Numbered from the stretch's first letter, positions 22,401 to 35,652 are shown. The stretch: DNA of 60,000 bases from Membranipora membranacea (GCA_914767715.1 OU612069.1:26411387-26471386), one strand, 5' to 3'. Notes: generated by a model not told the origin, from the sequence alone. Numbers and translations are program-made.

Positions 22401-24335
22401 TGTTTTTGCTGCCAAAGTAATTAACTTACCGAAATGGCTAAATGAAGGTGTTTCTCAAAATCGTTCAGTAATTAAAATCCTAACCGTTTCACTTATATCT
22501 AAATATAATGAGATGTATTATTAAACTTTTTGTAAAATCACACAACAGTATGAATATTTTAGTAGCAATGGGTACGGAGATACTGCACTACACAAAAAAA
22601 CCTAGGTTTTAAGTTCGTATTTTTAGAAGCACACATAACTGATTTTGCCCATGGTCTTTGAATTAACCCATCATTTTTTCTTTATCTTGAATTGCCCGAG
22701 CTCTAAGTTTTCTTTTACGTTTCAATATTTGATTTATTAGTTCAGAGACTGACAATGATAATCTGTCTGTATCTATGTGATGGAACTCATCTCATGAGAC
22801 TCAAAAAGTATGAGGCTGTTGTTCAGATATGATGCAAGTTTCATCCTGTTTGCCTAAATCGGGAATTATTCCCCCTCGAGCCGCCGTTAAATGTACCACT
22901 AGACATGAGAGACCCAACAAACAAGCCATTAGGATCAAACTACGCTGTCAGATATCAACACAAAACATTTTGTTCTATATTTGTATACGGTTGGCTCGGA
23001 TAAATACAAGCGCTCTTGAATATTTTCCGCACGTCGTTACATTGTTACTGCATTTGAATTTAAGAACATTTAACAATCCGCTGTGTGTGCGGATGATCAG
23101 AATACTTGCGTATCTTTCTGTGCTCTTGTCATGCCAAAAAAGAGCACAGTTTCTAAGATTATTTTTGACATAGACAAATTAACTTCAGCCAACAAAAAAT
23201 CATGGAAAAACTCATTCTTGATGTTTTTTAATTATTATACCTTTCTACATTGTTTGGTCGAGCCATAGACTTAATATGGTACATAGTATATTAGCTCAAT
23301 GAGTTGCTGCTGCTTTAAAATATGAACATCATCATTGAGAATTGAGGAGTTTCCTGAACTTTCTGCCAGAGATGACAAGGCATGACAAGCTATTAAATTG
23401 TTCGGTAAGTTGAGTTTAGCAATCTGAAATCGGTTTTTGTAGAGCCATTATTATATCATGGTATAGTATAGTGGGTTTTATTGTTCAAGGTGTTATGTTA
23501 TATAGAATATCAGGCCCCTGCTACTGCAGAATACGTTATACAGCTACTTGTGCAGAGCCATTCAAACGCTCACAACTTCAGTAACCGAGGTTAGGAACAT
23601 AACACATTTCCATGGCTGCCAGGATATCATCAGATAATTGAACCACAACCTGGCTAGCCTCTGAATTTGGATCCTATTTATATAGTTACCTATTGGACCT
23701 CGCTTTATCCAGGAACCTTATCAATAACACAAGGGCATTTTGAAAGTCAACCCAATTTTCTTTATGCTCGCACACGTAATCCCACAAAGTCCTGGGAACT
23801 CAAGCCTAGTGGGCAGACGATTCAATTATGATTTTTTTCTTGTCAAGATATTTTTGCTCTTCCTCGGCTATGTATAATTTTCTATGACCGAAAATAGCAC
23901 AAGTTATAGGCGTGGCATTCTAACCTCCTCTCTTGCCAACAAATTCATGTACAAAATACACATTATTTTGTGTCGTAATAGCATAACACATTGCATTAGG
24001 TTTGCTCATCAGTCTAATAGGAAATACTCGTCAGGATATACTCGTTTCCAAGTTCAAAGAACGTCTATTCATTTTGGTGCATCTGGAATTGTGGATGGTT
24101 ATTTGTTGCTCTAGGTGGGGGCTGAAGGAAATTCAGAACCCAGACCACTGTGAGACTGAGGAACATAGACTAATGCACAGGTCATAAGAGTGAAGCAACA
24201 CATAGGTTTGACATTCTTTTCTCAGGGCATGACCACTGTTATCTGTATTACAGTGGTTGTGATCTCTCGGTAGATCTAATGATCTGCTTACCACTCTAGG
24301 CCCCCTACACGGATTCTTCGAGGAAAGTCGATGTT
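22401..24335. other. Intergenic between gene B and importin pseudogene
   Basis: No exon recognised. At about 23269-23285 there is a short match to the P-like terminus (CCATAGACTTAATAT), possibly a solo remnant. The rest appears unique and AT-rich. Confidence 0.5.
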
Positions 24336-26896
24336 TCAGATTGCAAAATTACTTTTCAACATACCGCCGCAGTCTGCGATCTGTTTGATAGACTGACAGG
24401 TATCAGCTTCTAATCTCGCGAGATAATTTGAGATATCCCCTGCAGCTAGGTGTATAGCCTGAAAATGGATGTAAAATATTTAGTCAACAATTCAGAAAAT
24501 TGTTACTAGGGAAAGAAATGAAAAAACAGGAGTTCCTATTCCTATAGATTTTATATCTTAAAAATGAAGTTATTTTACCAAAAATGTATACGTAGCCTAC
24601 TGATGATTATGAATGTCACCAAGTTGTTTGATGCCCGCTGATATTTTTATCCATGGCTGATCTGATCCAAAAACCTCTATGCAAAACAAAGGACCAAAGC
24701 CAAAAAGTATTCTCCATCATTCTGAAAATTGACTTGAATCCTCTTCATATATTATATGTAACAAACTTTTTCTTTGGGCGATTGCAGTAGTCCACAGAGC
24801 TTGGGGATAACTCCACTATGCAGGAGTAGCTGAAGATGTTCTTTAGTCGCTTGTAGTAGAATAGCGTCCAGAACCCATGCCGCCTCAATGTTCACCCTCA
24901 TGTGTGATGGCTCCTAGAAATAAAATCACACACAGATATGTGACCAGTAGTCTTTTAGAGACAGCTGATTTATCTCGCTAATCAATGTAAATTCTACATC
25001 ATAGCTTTGGACTCAAAACTTAACAGGAACTGTGAGTAGTACCAGTGTAGGTAGTTGATACAAACAAAGAAACTAACTTAACAGTCACAGTATATGCAGT
25101 CAACCCAGGAGGTGGTAGCACCATAGCTTCTTCAGCTCTGGGACAGGGACATATATTTGAAAAGATATTTCTGGAGATTTAGTACACAGGTATAGCCTTG
25201 GGTCTGCGTTTGGTACACAAGTATAGCCTAGTTTCTGTGTTTAATACACAGATATACCCTAATTTCTGCGTTTAGTAGTATTTATTGGAAGTTTTGTATG
25301 TACAGATAAATTGAGGATCTGGTTCCCACAAGTCAGTACATCAGCTTTTTGACATAATTATCATTCAAGACCATACTATAAACCCACACGGCAGTTATTT
25401 GCCTGTTTAGTATTACCTCAGACGAGATCAGCAGAGTAATCAGAGGTAAAACTCCCTCATTAGTCACAAGCTGTACAGAGGCTGGTGTCCTTAGTACATT
25501 ACTCAGACTGAACAGTGCCTGTTTTAGTAATAACAACATGAGGGTGTACAAAGGGTTTTATAAGAAGATGCAGAAGAAGCTTTGATAGCGCAAATGATCA
25601 CATCCTTTGCTGTCAAGCGAGAGCTGGTTACGAAACTTTATATCTGAGCTAGCGGATATGTTGCTGATAATGCTGATAGCAATACGCTGAAACAAGATAA
25701 GACCTCATATATTATAATATAAGGGACACTATTGAAAGATGATTGTTCTCAAAGTTAAGCACAAATTACCATTCATTAATTACAATTCTATTGTCAGCTC
25801 AGGAATTGGATCTTTTTTTTGAGTCAAAAAATTTGAGTTATCTATCCGCAGTAAACAAGAGCACAACTCCTACCAGCTCGGATGAAGGCAAACTGGATCA
25901 AACTTGATCTAGGTAAGATAGTGGTAACTGATATTTTAGTTTCAATGGAAAGCTCCAGCGTAGGAGGGCACTTCGATACACTAGGGTCATACATCACGGG
26001 AAAGCTAAAAGATGTAACAGTATTGTGACGCCCCTAGATACTGAGTTTCTGGTCTTTAACCCACTTCAAGTCCATTGCTATGCTAATGCTGGAAGATAAT
26101 CAAGTTCTGTGATCAAAGTGAATTAAGGAAACCTACCTGGATCTCCAACGGATCCACCTTTTCATCGCAACAAGCCGTAGGTGGTGGTGCCTCCTCAGTT
26201 CTAACAGCGGAAGTAAACCAGGATATGTGCTTGGACCAGCCTGACTCCTCGTCACCCTACACAGGTACACGGATACACAGATGCAGACAGATACACAGAT
26301 CAGGTGGTTAGGCATGATGAGCGACCAACTCAATCCTCTGATGAATCAGCTCCAACTTAGAAGTTGTGTAAAGGTTTGAAAATATGTAGGAGTATTTGCC
26401 TATTAAGGGAATTGATGGTCTGTGTGGTTGCTCTTCCTCAAGCCACAGGCGCAACATTTAAATAGAGTAAGATTGGATAAAGTCTGATCTGAGGGTCTCA
26501 CTGTTAAGCAGAAGGGTCATATGAGCCAATTACAAATAAACAGTACCCAGACATTATTAAGGATCTTATATGTACTATGATGTCGTTGAATTTAATTTAA
26601 CTAGTTAGAACAAGACCAACATTGTATCAGCATAAGTCTGAGAGCTGACATGGAAACAATTGGCACTCCGTCTTTGACCGTGTGTTTAATACAGTGTTAG
26701 CTGGTTAAACTTTATAATTCAGCTCTCCTGTTAATTCAGACAAGAAAATTGGTCATTTCAGCCTCATCTCAACGCATTCAAATGCCACTTAATTCAGACT
26801 CTGCTTAATTAGAATGAATCTTTGTGGTCCAAAGAGGTTTGAATTGAGCGAACAGCACTGCAATATAATGACATAGGACACCTCCAAACCATTATT

Positions 26897-26911
26897 GAGG
26901 GGGGGGGGGGC
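26897..26911 (+). repeat. Poly(dG) tract inside an importin pseudo-exon
   Basis: About 12 consecutive G within the minus-strand ARM exon at about 26890-27013. It interrupts the expected ARM helix and is a likely slippage site. Confidence 0.75.
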
Positions 26912-28131
26912 GCAGGGCCCAACAAGCACATATATCGTTGCCTTATCCTGGACGACATCAGGGACCTCCAGAAGGCTGATAATGTACTCCAGGTCGATAT
27001 TATCCATCAGTACCTGTAGATTTATCCCCCCTGCTGATTCTGTCAGGTAGACATAACTCCATAATCAATCAGCTACTATCTGTACAGGTAACAAAAATAC
27101 AGCTTATATATACCAATCCAATTATTCCACTTTCTCCGGTGACAGTCTAAATATCCATATCATATCACATCATACCATATGAACTTAGACAGCTAGAAGC
27201 CCATCTGCAGCCAACAAACACCGATGTGAATGCTGTTAGACTTTGGGGACCAGGTGAATGATCTATATTTTATTTGGTTATGCAAAAAACTTAGCACCTT
27301 ATCCACGATCGAGTGCATCATTTTATATCAGATAGTCTAATATGATATCATTATATTGGAGTTTATCAGTTATCAGTGATGATAAATTAGTCGGGGGGGG
27401 GGGGGGAGGATTATTGATACCTGTATAGAATTAAAGAAAACAACAAATGAAGATAGAATTGAAGAAAGTCTCAGCAATATTCCCCGAATTTGTTCCATTT
27501 CACATTCAAACACCAGTCTTTTCACAAGCATTAGAGATTTTCGACACAGCTCATGTGAACCACTCGACATCAGTAGGTTAGGTAAAAGGTTAAAACTACA
27601 ACTAGTTTCTGAGATTTTTGGGTCAATGGTCGAAGGTCAAAATCTACAAAATGATATCCAAGTTACCTGAGAGTATTTATGACAGACAACTTGTTGCACT
27701 AGAGGTAATATGAGTTTCAGTGAGCTCTCACTAAGCGCTGGAATATCACACCTACATAGATTTAGTATAGCCCAGGTTATATTTCTGGTTTGCGTTGTCA
27801 TAGTGTAGGCAGGCATCGACTAAAGCTCTCACCATCCCATAATGCATCACCAGCTCTCTTTACTCCTCGCTCCCACCTGTAATATGTAATAATAAAATTT
27901 GTGATGACTACCTTACAGAATATATTCAATTCATTGAGTGGATTTTATCTTGCATAATTTCATAAGAACATTTGAAATCTCCTGCCCGGCAATGAGGGTG
28001 ACCATTTTCATTGATCCATGGTTAATTGTTTTGACCATAGACTTAATATACTACCTAGACAGGACAATGCTTATGCTTCACTGATCATAATGTGTCCCAC
28101 TTAAATAGCACGACATGACGTAATTAGTTTG

Positions 28132-30408
28132 CGGTAGGTACGAAAAACCGAACCACGAACTCACGAACTACGAACCTTTAAAAAACCGAACCTTCAATGT
28201 GTCTGATAACATAATTTCATCCAATGATGATCTTCGTAACAAAATGTCAACACTTTGATGAACAGTTATCCTCTCTTGCACTTTGGCAAATGATAGAGGA
28301 CAACTCCAATCCCTGCAGAGAGTTTGGGACATAGGAGCAGGGAGAGTGGGAAGGGAATAGGGAGGGGAGCAGGGAGTTTGTCCCCGACTGAACAAAGAAG
28401 GGGATTTTGTTCTAGAAAAGACGCCAGGCTAGATCATGGCTTGAACGATTTCCAGATTGAGACAGAGGTTCCGGAGAGCTGGGAGCCACCAAGTTCAAAC
28501 TTAGTGATTATTACCATGGTGGTGCGACTGATCCTGGAAAACTGAGTGATTATGCACAAATGCACGCAGTGATCCTTTTACTTACTAAATGATGCTTGCA
28601 AATACTCTGTTTATGTGATCATTGCACTGTTTGAGTGATAAGGTGATCCAAGCAGATAACATATTATATGCGCATTCAAATAAAGGTAATGGTTCAGAGA
28701 AGAGACTGTTGATGGTGTTTACAAGTGTATTCAATGAACTTATTTGTATATTATGGTGCCTGAAATAGCAGCAAAATGAGAGGCAGACAAAAGGCCTGAG
28801 AGAATAGTAATGGCTCAGGCGGATTAATACTGAAGTGTGAGCATTCATGGCTATGAATACACATGTGATGGTAGACCATTGGGGACATTAAGCAGTTCCT
28901 ATCCAGTGGCAATGTATGTTGTTAATGACAGTAAGCTAACTATCAAGCCATAACTGTTGCAGACCAGCTATCACGAGGATTGTGCTGTGTCTTCTGATAC
29001 TGCGTAACTAAAAAAACCAGAAAATATCACATTCAAATTCAAAGAGAAGTGTTTGATATTATATGTCATGTTATTATCAGTTAAAATTTATAACTCACTT
29101 TTTGCTCACTGCGCTCTACTCATAGCTTAAGGGCAGCATGAGGCAAGCTCCCCATTTCGTCATTGCCGGTTAATTTTATTTGCTTTTTTTATGGCTAGAT
29201 GGTGACTGGTGAAGCTAACACCGCATTACATCTATCAATCATGCTCGGCTGGGTTAAAATGAATAATAAACCAATTAATTTTGGTACATACCTGACCCAT
29301 CTTGCAATGTAGTTGTTTTACACGAGGCTGTTGCAGAAGACTAGGATGTTATCATTATCAGTTTAGTCCGGGCCACCAGAGCTTGAACTCGACTTCGTTA
29401 CACAGCTATAGTACAGCATGTTAGTCTGACCATCGGATCAAAATAAGAAAAAACAGGCATTTTTTGGTATTCTGTGGTACGAGTCAGAGAAATCAATAGC
29501 TGAAGTTGTAATGAGTAAGGGCCCACATGGATATCTACAAACACAAGATTTCTTATGTTAGGTATTCATTGCAATATGCAGTTAATATAGTATTTGCCTA
29601 ACCACTTTCATAGAATCATTTCATTGATGATCAAGCCTGATCAAGCTAATGTAAATTTCAGAGAGGCAACACTGATCTGATATCTCTTAGAGTAGCATGA
29701 AATGCTGTATGTAAGACCTAACAGTTATAGTGATATAGTAAATGAGCTCAATTTTTTATAGAAAAATTATAATAATGTATATTAGAGGTCCTACTTTCCC
29801 CCTCATGCTTTGTTTGAAACCAAAGAACAGCCATGAACTTTCAAACAATATTTCAAGATAGGCCAACACCCATAGTACATACTTGTTAACTCTGTTGAGA
29901 TGTGATGATTCAGAAGGCAGCCTTCTGCTCCTCCTGTGACGAGTCAAAGGGGCTCCAATTTACTAAACTGTGACCATTTCTAATAAATAAGTGAGGTGTG
30001 TCCTCCATTACAGCCTTCTGTAGTAGCTCCACATACTTCCATCATTTTCAAACTTGCAGGAATATATAGTCAACCCATTCCTCTCTCCAATGCAAAAGTT
30101 CATTTTGATTCATCATGACTAATTTGACATCTACTTGGTGTGTACCAAACTGTGCCATCTTGCTCTCCACAATTTTTCATCAAGTGACCTTGAGCTTGTG
30201 CACCTAGTTAGGATGCAATGAACTCTGTTAAAAATCAGAGTTTGATATCTGTTATATTATTGGTCACTTATCAAAACATGACATTTCATTGGCTACTGAC
30301 AATTTAAACTTTGAGCAAATTGATTTAAGCAGGAGAGGATAATCCTGAGTTCGGTTTTTAGAGGGTTCGTAGTTCGTGAGTTCGTGGTTCGGTTTTTCGT
30401 ACCTACCC
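28132..30408. mobile_element. Nested DNA transposon with 60-bp TIRs (Mutator-like?)
   Basis: The ends are near-identical inverted repeats of about 60 bp beginning GGTAGGTACGAAAAACCGAA, with internal CGAAC/CGAACT sub-repeats. The insertion is flanked by the 9-bp direct repeat ATTAGTTTG (28123-28131 and 30409-30417), and removing it restores the P-like left arm. A 9-bp duplication suggests a Mutator-like element; 8 bp (hAT) is possible if one matching base is chance. No transposase frame was recognised in 2.28 kb, so it is non-autonomous. Confidence 0.8.
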
Positions 30409-31324
30409 ATTAGTTTGTGCTGTGAGGCATAGTTTACTATATGCCATTCAATGAAATAATGTGAAAAATCAAGGGACGCCGCGCATGATATCAGCTCTTG
30501 TCCGGCCCCTAATTATTTAAACACAGAGAAAATTTGTGAGTTTGTGTAAAAGACCGTTCCGCACGAGATGGTATAAAAATTGACTCCTTAGGCGAATCTA
30601 GAGCGAGAACAGACCTGATAAGTTACAATCATTAGCCAATAAATACTGAAACAAATACAGCCATCTACCACTACTATTCAAATGCACAGAATACCCACAA
30701 CACAGTATCACAAATATTTTGTTGGATGAGCCAGATCAAAGCACCACCACCATCATCATAGATTTTTGCATAAATATTCCTAGTCATGACTGAGCACAAC
30801 CTGCTCAGCTTGGATTCCTTGTTACAAGTTTTTACTGCAATTTTTTTGTCGCTTCATGAGGAAGAATAGATCTGTGCTGGAAATTGAGTATGCCAACTCC
30901 AGGTATGTATGTATGTATCATGAAGCTAGGGTACGTGGCACATATATATATATATTAAGTCTATGGTCATCTCTCATCAATGAAATAATATAGTAAATCA
31001 AGGCACGCAGGGTATAATACCAGCCAAATTATATTAGATCTGTTTTAATTTATGAGATACAAATTATCAAAACAAATACAGCCCTGTACTGAAACAGAAG
31101 ATGAAAGATACTATGTAAACAAAGTGGTTACTGGTTTTAATATTCATACTTCGTTGAGATTATTTATTTATATAACGTGAACCTGCGTCCTGCAGCCTGC
31201 TGTCTCATCTTCACAAGTAAGCCCAGCTGCAATTTTACTATCATCAGTTGCGAGATACAAGGCAAACATAGAAGTTCTGGATATAATACCCACGCCGCTC
31301 AGTTTATAGGAAAACTATTTTTAA

Positions 31325-32284
31325 ATGAGCCTACAGCCTGCTACCTCGTCTTCACAAGATGATAATCTGGCTGCCTCATCTTCACAAGATGATAATCTTG
31401 CTGCCTCATCTTCACAAGATGAAAATCCTGCTGCTACCACTTCACAAGATGATAAGGTAAGAAACAGCCCAGTGGTGGCTCTCATGTATGCATTGTCATA
31501 TTTCCGTCTTTATTGGATTGAATTTTTTGGCATAATTTCTGCATGTCCCATCCATCTAAGATCTAAATCAATTAAATATTGTCATATAATAATACCCACA
31601 TCCTTCTATACATGCACATAAATTTAAGGCTATAGACATAGTAAATAATAATCGATGGGTGTGATAAAATTTGAATGTAAGAAAAAAAAGGTGGAACGAT
31701 AGTGATGGGGCGGGGGGGGGGGGGGGCTGGAGGGAAACTATTTGAGATGACAATTCTGATTTACTCCCGAAATATCTAACTCAGAACTGGCACAGCAGTC
31801 AAAAAGTGTGAGTAGACTTAATCGGTGATCTCGCAAATCTTTCTTGGCCATGCTGATGCTCCTATGAAATTGATTTTACAATTTCTGTTTATCATATCAA
31901 AAGCTGTAGTTTAATGATCATTATTTGTATATGTTATCATTTGTGATGCTTTTAAAAAAGTCATCTAGAAACTGGTGTGCTGCCTACGGCTGTGGAAATA
32001 CCCCGGCAGGAAATCCTAATTTAAGCTTCCACGCCTTCCCCAGAAATAACGAGGAGAGACTAAAGGTACGGGTTTCGGCCGTTAAACGCAAGAACTGGAC
32101 TCCATCCAAATATGCTGTTCTATGTAGCGAACATTTGAAACGAGATACATTTAGAAGGCCTCCTGGTGTGGGTGGGAGAGCTTTGCTCAAAAAGGATGCT
32201 ATCCCAACAATTTTCCAATCCTTCCAACACTATCTACAAACCCCTAAAAGTGAAGAGATATACGCTGGTCAGAATACACCATGA
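31325..32284 (+). CDS. Stand-alone THAP zinc-finger protein (two exons)
   Basis: Exon 1 (31325-31456, ATG to a GATAAG|GTAAGA donor) encodes 44 residues: a start MSLQPAT, then a 10-residue repeat of the type SSSQDDNLAA. Exon 2 (31961-32284) follows an AAAAAAG acceptor in the same phase and ends in TGA, giving 151 residues. Exon 2 holds a THAP C2CH zinc finger: CAAYGCG at its start, FHAFPRN, W-TPSKYAVLCSEH, then FRRPPG. A final AIPTIF motif matches the AVPTIF box that closes THAP domains. THAP domains bind DNA and occur in P-element transposases, where they recognise the element. Here the domain stands alone inside the foldback arms, with no RNase H-like catalytic part, so it may bind the termini as a repressor or remnant. 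That role is inference. Confidence 0.75.
31712..31728 (+). repeat. Poly(dG) tract in THAP gene intron
   Basis: A run of about 13 G lies in the intron between the two THAP exons. Confidence 0.7.
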
Positions 32285-32864
32285 AACAACCAAACTCGCA
32301 GCAAACACTGACAATAAGCGCTCCAAACTGAGCAGGCTTATTGTGTTCAGTGACTCAGTCATATCTAATTTTCAGCGATCGCTGATAGTGATAGTGTCTC
32401 GTTTGGAAATTTTGCAGCAATCATCGATAGTGGTAGTTTTCTAGTCTTTGACCCATCCGCAAAATTCAGTATAATCCCACAGTATATTTTTTTTTTGATA
32501 AGTAGGTGTAAGAAGTGGTTAGCTTACATTGCTCTACTAATTTGATTAATTTTAACGTATACTGCAACCAGTCATATCTAACTTTGCAATGCTCGCTGAT
32601 AGTGGTAGTATTTTTAATTTTTGTCGTGCCCACAACAGCAATAGTGGTAGCCGTTAGCCTTGGTCGTGCCCTCATAAATTAGTATAATCCCGCAGTAACA
32701 GCCCTCTGTTTTGTCATGTAGTGATAAAAGTGGTTAAGTACAGGGCTGTATTTGTTTTGATAATTTTTATCTCATAAATTAAAACAGATCTAATATAATT
32801 TGGCTGGTATTATACCCTGCGTGTCTTGATTTACTATATTATTTCATGGATGAGAGATTACCAA

Positions 32865-32871
<7 letters not shown>

Positions 32872-32902
<31 letters not shown>
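32872..32902. repeat. TA dinucleotide microsatellite
   Basis: About 15 TA units at the inner edge of the right P-like arm. A shorter TA run is at the equivalent place in the left arm (about 30943-30956). Confidence 0.85.
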
Positions 32903-32904
<2 letters not shown>

Positions 32905-35652
32905 ACTTACCCTAGCTTCATCATACATACATATCTGGAGTTGGCATACTCAATTTACAGCACAGATCTATTCTTCCCCATGAAGCGACAATAAAATTTG
33001 CAGTAAAATCTTTTAACAAGGAATCCAAGCTGAGCAGGTTGTGCTCAGTCATGACTAGGAATATTTATGCAAAAATCTATGATGATGGTGGTGGTGCTTT
33101 GATCTGGCTCATCCAACAAAATATTTGTGATACTGTGTTGTGGGTATTCTGTGCATTTGAATAGAAGTGGTAAAAGTGATAAGAGTAGACGGCTGTATTT
33201 GTTTCAATATTTATTGGCTAATGATTGTAACTCATCAGGTCTGTTCTCGCTTTGGATTCGCCTAAGGAGTCAATTTTTTATACCATCTCGTGCGGAGAGG
33301 TCTTTTACATAAACTCACAAATTTTCTCTGTGTTTAAATAATTAGGGGCCGGACAAGAGCTGATATCATGCGCGGCGTCCCTTGATTCTTCACATTATTT
33401 CATTGAATGGTATATAGTAAACTATGGCTCACAGCACAAACTAATTACGTCATGTCGTGCTATTTAAGTGGGACAGTATTGAATGCTATTGGCCTGTCTA
33501 GGTAGTATATTAAGTCTATGGTTTTGACAATGCAACCTTCCTTTTTTTGTTAACATTTTGCAGCACTCAAATCATTGCAAATGCAAAGTGATACTTCTCA
33601 TGACAACTACTGATGTCAGGGGATAGTATGCTGTTGCTTGGCAGATGACCTACTTCCTTAAGATAAGTCAAAAAGTCACGGGTGCAACTGTAAAATTCTC
33701 AGGCTAAGAGTGAATAGGAGTTTATTAACCGATGATGTTGCCCAGTGCCCATATAACCTGCCCTCTGACATTAATGTGGGGAGATTGGAGTATCGTGATA
33801 AGTCTGGGTACAGCTCCTGCCTTCACAACCTCAGATGTATGATGTGATGTGCCTGCCGCTATGTCAGTCAGCGACCAAAGAGCTTTATACTGTATAATCA
33901 TTCTAAAATGACCAATCAAATTTGAATAGTGCCGGTTATTGAACATAAGTAAAGACGAATATAAGTAGAATAGGGCAACATCCATTATGTGAAGAGTTGT
34001 CTCTTCTCAACAAAAGGGCAGACAATAACTGTCCATAATTTAATAAGCAACATCGCAAGTTGGCCACCTCGACACCAGGCTGAAACTTTCTAGATAGGGT
34101 AGTCAATCTTATCACTGATTTAGGCCATTTGAGTAATAATGCAATAAAATAACTACACTACTTGGTGTTTGAAGTTAGAACTACTGTATATAGCAATACT
34201 AATACACACATTGACCGATAAGACCAATTAAGACAGTTAGCGATCAGCCATGATTACGATAATGATTATGATACAAAGTATCGATATACAAACTTACTCC
34301 TTGTTAGGCTCAGTAGACTGTAGAAGAACAATAAGACTGAGTGATATATACTCATCTATGCGTGTAACGCTGGATTTTGAAACTTCTCGCCTGTCAAAAG
34401 ACAGTGCAGTAGATTTTGTTTGAGGAAAAAAAACAGATTTGCAGATTTAAAAGATTCACAGGTTGGTTATTATTGATTCACCGCTGAATAAGTTAGGAAT
34501 GTGTTATGCCTGTTTACTGTTTTGGTACAGCGAATAGCCGGATCTCTTGTTTATCACCAGTTAGTTCAACTGACAGCGCAAGATAAGACATAAGATTTGG
34601 TTGCGCAACAGTGTTACGTTATTTTTTCCCATCCAAATAAAACAGATGGTCAGTACTTGGTTGTATCAATCATGAAGACTAACTGATGTGTTGATTGACT
34701 CAAGTGGTGCAGATGGTCCCATTGGTTGGTGTCTTAACTCACCTAACACTCCTGGCTGCCTGTATCTTAGTAGGTAGATAAGTTTCCTGAGACAGTTTCT
34801 CGATATTAGTCATCACATCTAAATAAGGAGGGCGGCCATTATCTCCTCCTCCTCCTCCTCCTCCTCATCTTCAGAGCTGTCAGAGTAAGTCATCTCAGCA
34901 TCCGATACTGTAACAGGCAAAATCTTCAACTCATCACAGTATAACTCACTATGTGACACAATAGTCATGACATCGAGTCACCTGGCAATTTTATTACAGC
35001 TATAATAAACACCTCATCAATAAGCCTTTTTGTTGGTTGGCGGATTCAGCCTTTGCAGTGCTTATAAGTAGGCGGTTTCACTGTAGAACCACTTGAAGCC
35101 CATAAACAAGGACAACTTCTAATGGAGCTTGTCAATTTTAGCCAGATAATATAAAGATGTCATCTCAAAACTTCCATAAGTTGACAACAGTACAAGGTAA
35201 CAGACTTGACAATGAATATATCAGAATGTTAAGCTGACCTTCAGGAGATAACTCATGTTTGAGTGAGCTCCTCAGTGAATGGCCGATACTCTCATTATGC
35301 TTAAGTAAATATCCTACTGTGCTCTTTTGTGTCTTCAAGCTTTGAGGAGACTGGAATAAAAGGCACTGTTGATTTGTCAGACATCTACTACTAAACTAAA
35401 CTATCATATTGAAATTCCTGTACAAAAGCAGTATGCTGCATTGCTAAATATATTTATTTGAATGAAAAGGTATTTATCTGGCATGTGTGTCTGGCGTGTA
35501 TATGTCTTAACAGAAACATCGCAAACCTTACTAAGAACACAGAAGAAGCGTAAGGAGTGACTCAGTGACTCAGTCCTGTTAGGTTCTTTCTCACTCACCC
35601 CAACTCCTGAACCATGTGGTACTGTTGTGTTTTCTATTGTGTCACCATCCAT

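Larger units (their letters stand above)
28036..33520. mobile_element. P-like foldback transposon, copy 2, with THAP gene
   Basis: Both ends carry an identical 28-bp inverted terminus beginning CATAGACTTAATATAC. They are flanked by the exact 8-bp direct repeat GTTTTGAC (28028-28035 and 33521-33528), the target-duplication size of P elements. Subterminal arms extend far inward: left 28036-28131 plus 30409-31100, right about 32735-33520. These bracket a 1.6-kb centre with a THAP-domain gene but no visible transposase catalytic domain. The left arm is interrupted by a later insertion (28132-30408). The element lies in the importin-alpha pseudogene intron between 27877 and 33729. Confidence 0.85.
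24336..35652 (-). pseudogene. Importin subunit alpha (karyopherin alpha), unprocessed pseudogene
   Basis: Exons in order on minus: 35599-35652 (start), 35239-35350 (degenerate IBB), 34743-34907 (acidic Glu run), 34298-34390, 33730-33902, 27667-27876, about 26890-27013, about 26137-26250, 25417-25518, 24767-24913 and 24336-24458. ARM-repeat matches include YKALWSLTDIAAGTS, GQVIWALGNIIG, TRNITWAILNLCR, ALFSLSNVLRT, NIEAAWVLDAIL and QIADCGG. They run in the same order as importin alpha, which carries NLS cargo to the nucleus with importin beta. Intron phases agree from 34743 through 27876. Breaks: TAA in exon 27667-27876 where Phe/Cys/Leu is expected, a 1-base shift before TRNITW, a frame change after the Glu run, a poly-G tract in the 26.9-kb exon, and no clear exon for the DTCWAISYL-type repeat. 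The basic IBB residues are mostly lost. A diverged expressed gene with assembly errors is less likely. Confidence 0.8.

Noticed and set aside
34840-34867. CTC triplet repeat as a possible disease-like expansion or regulatory site
   Set aside because: On minus it encodes the acidic Glu run of the importin-alpha pseudogene; the repeat length is modest.
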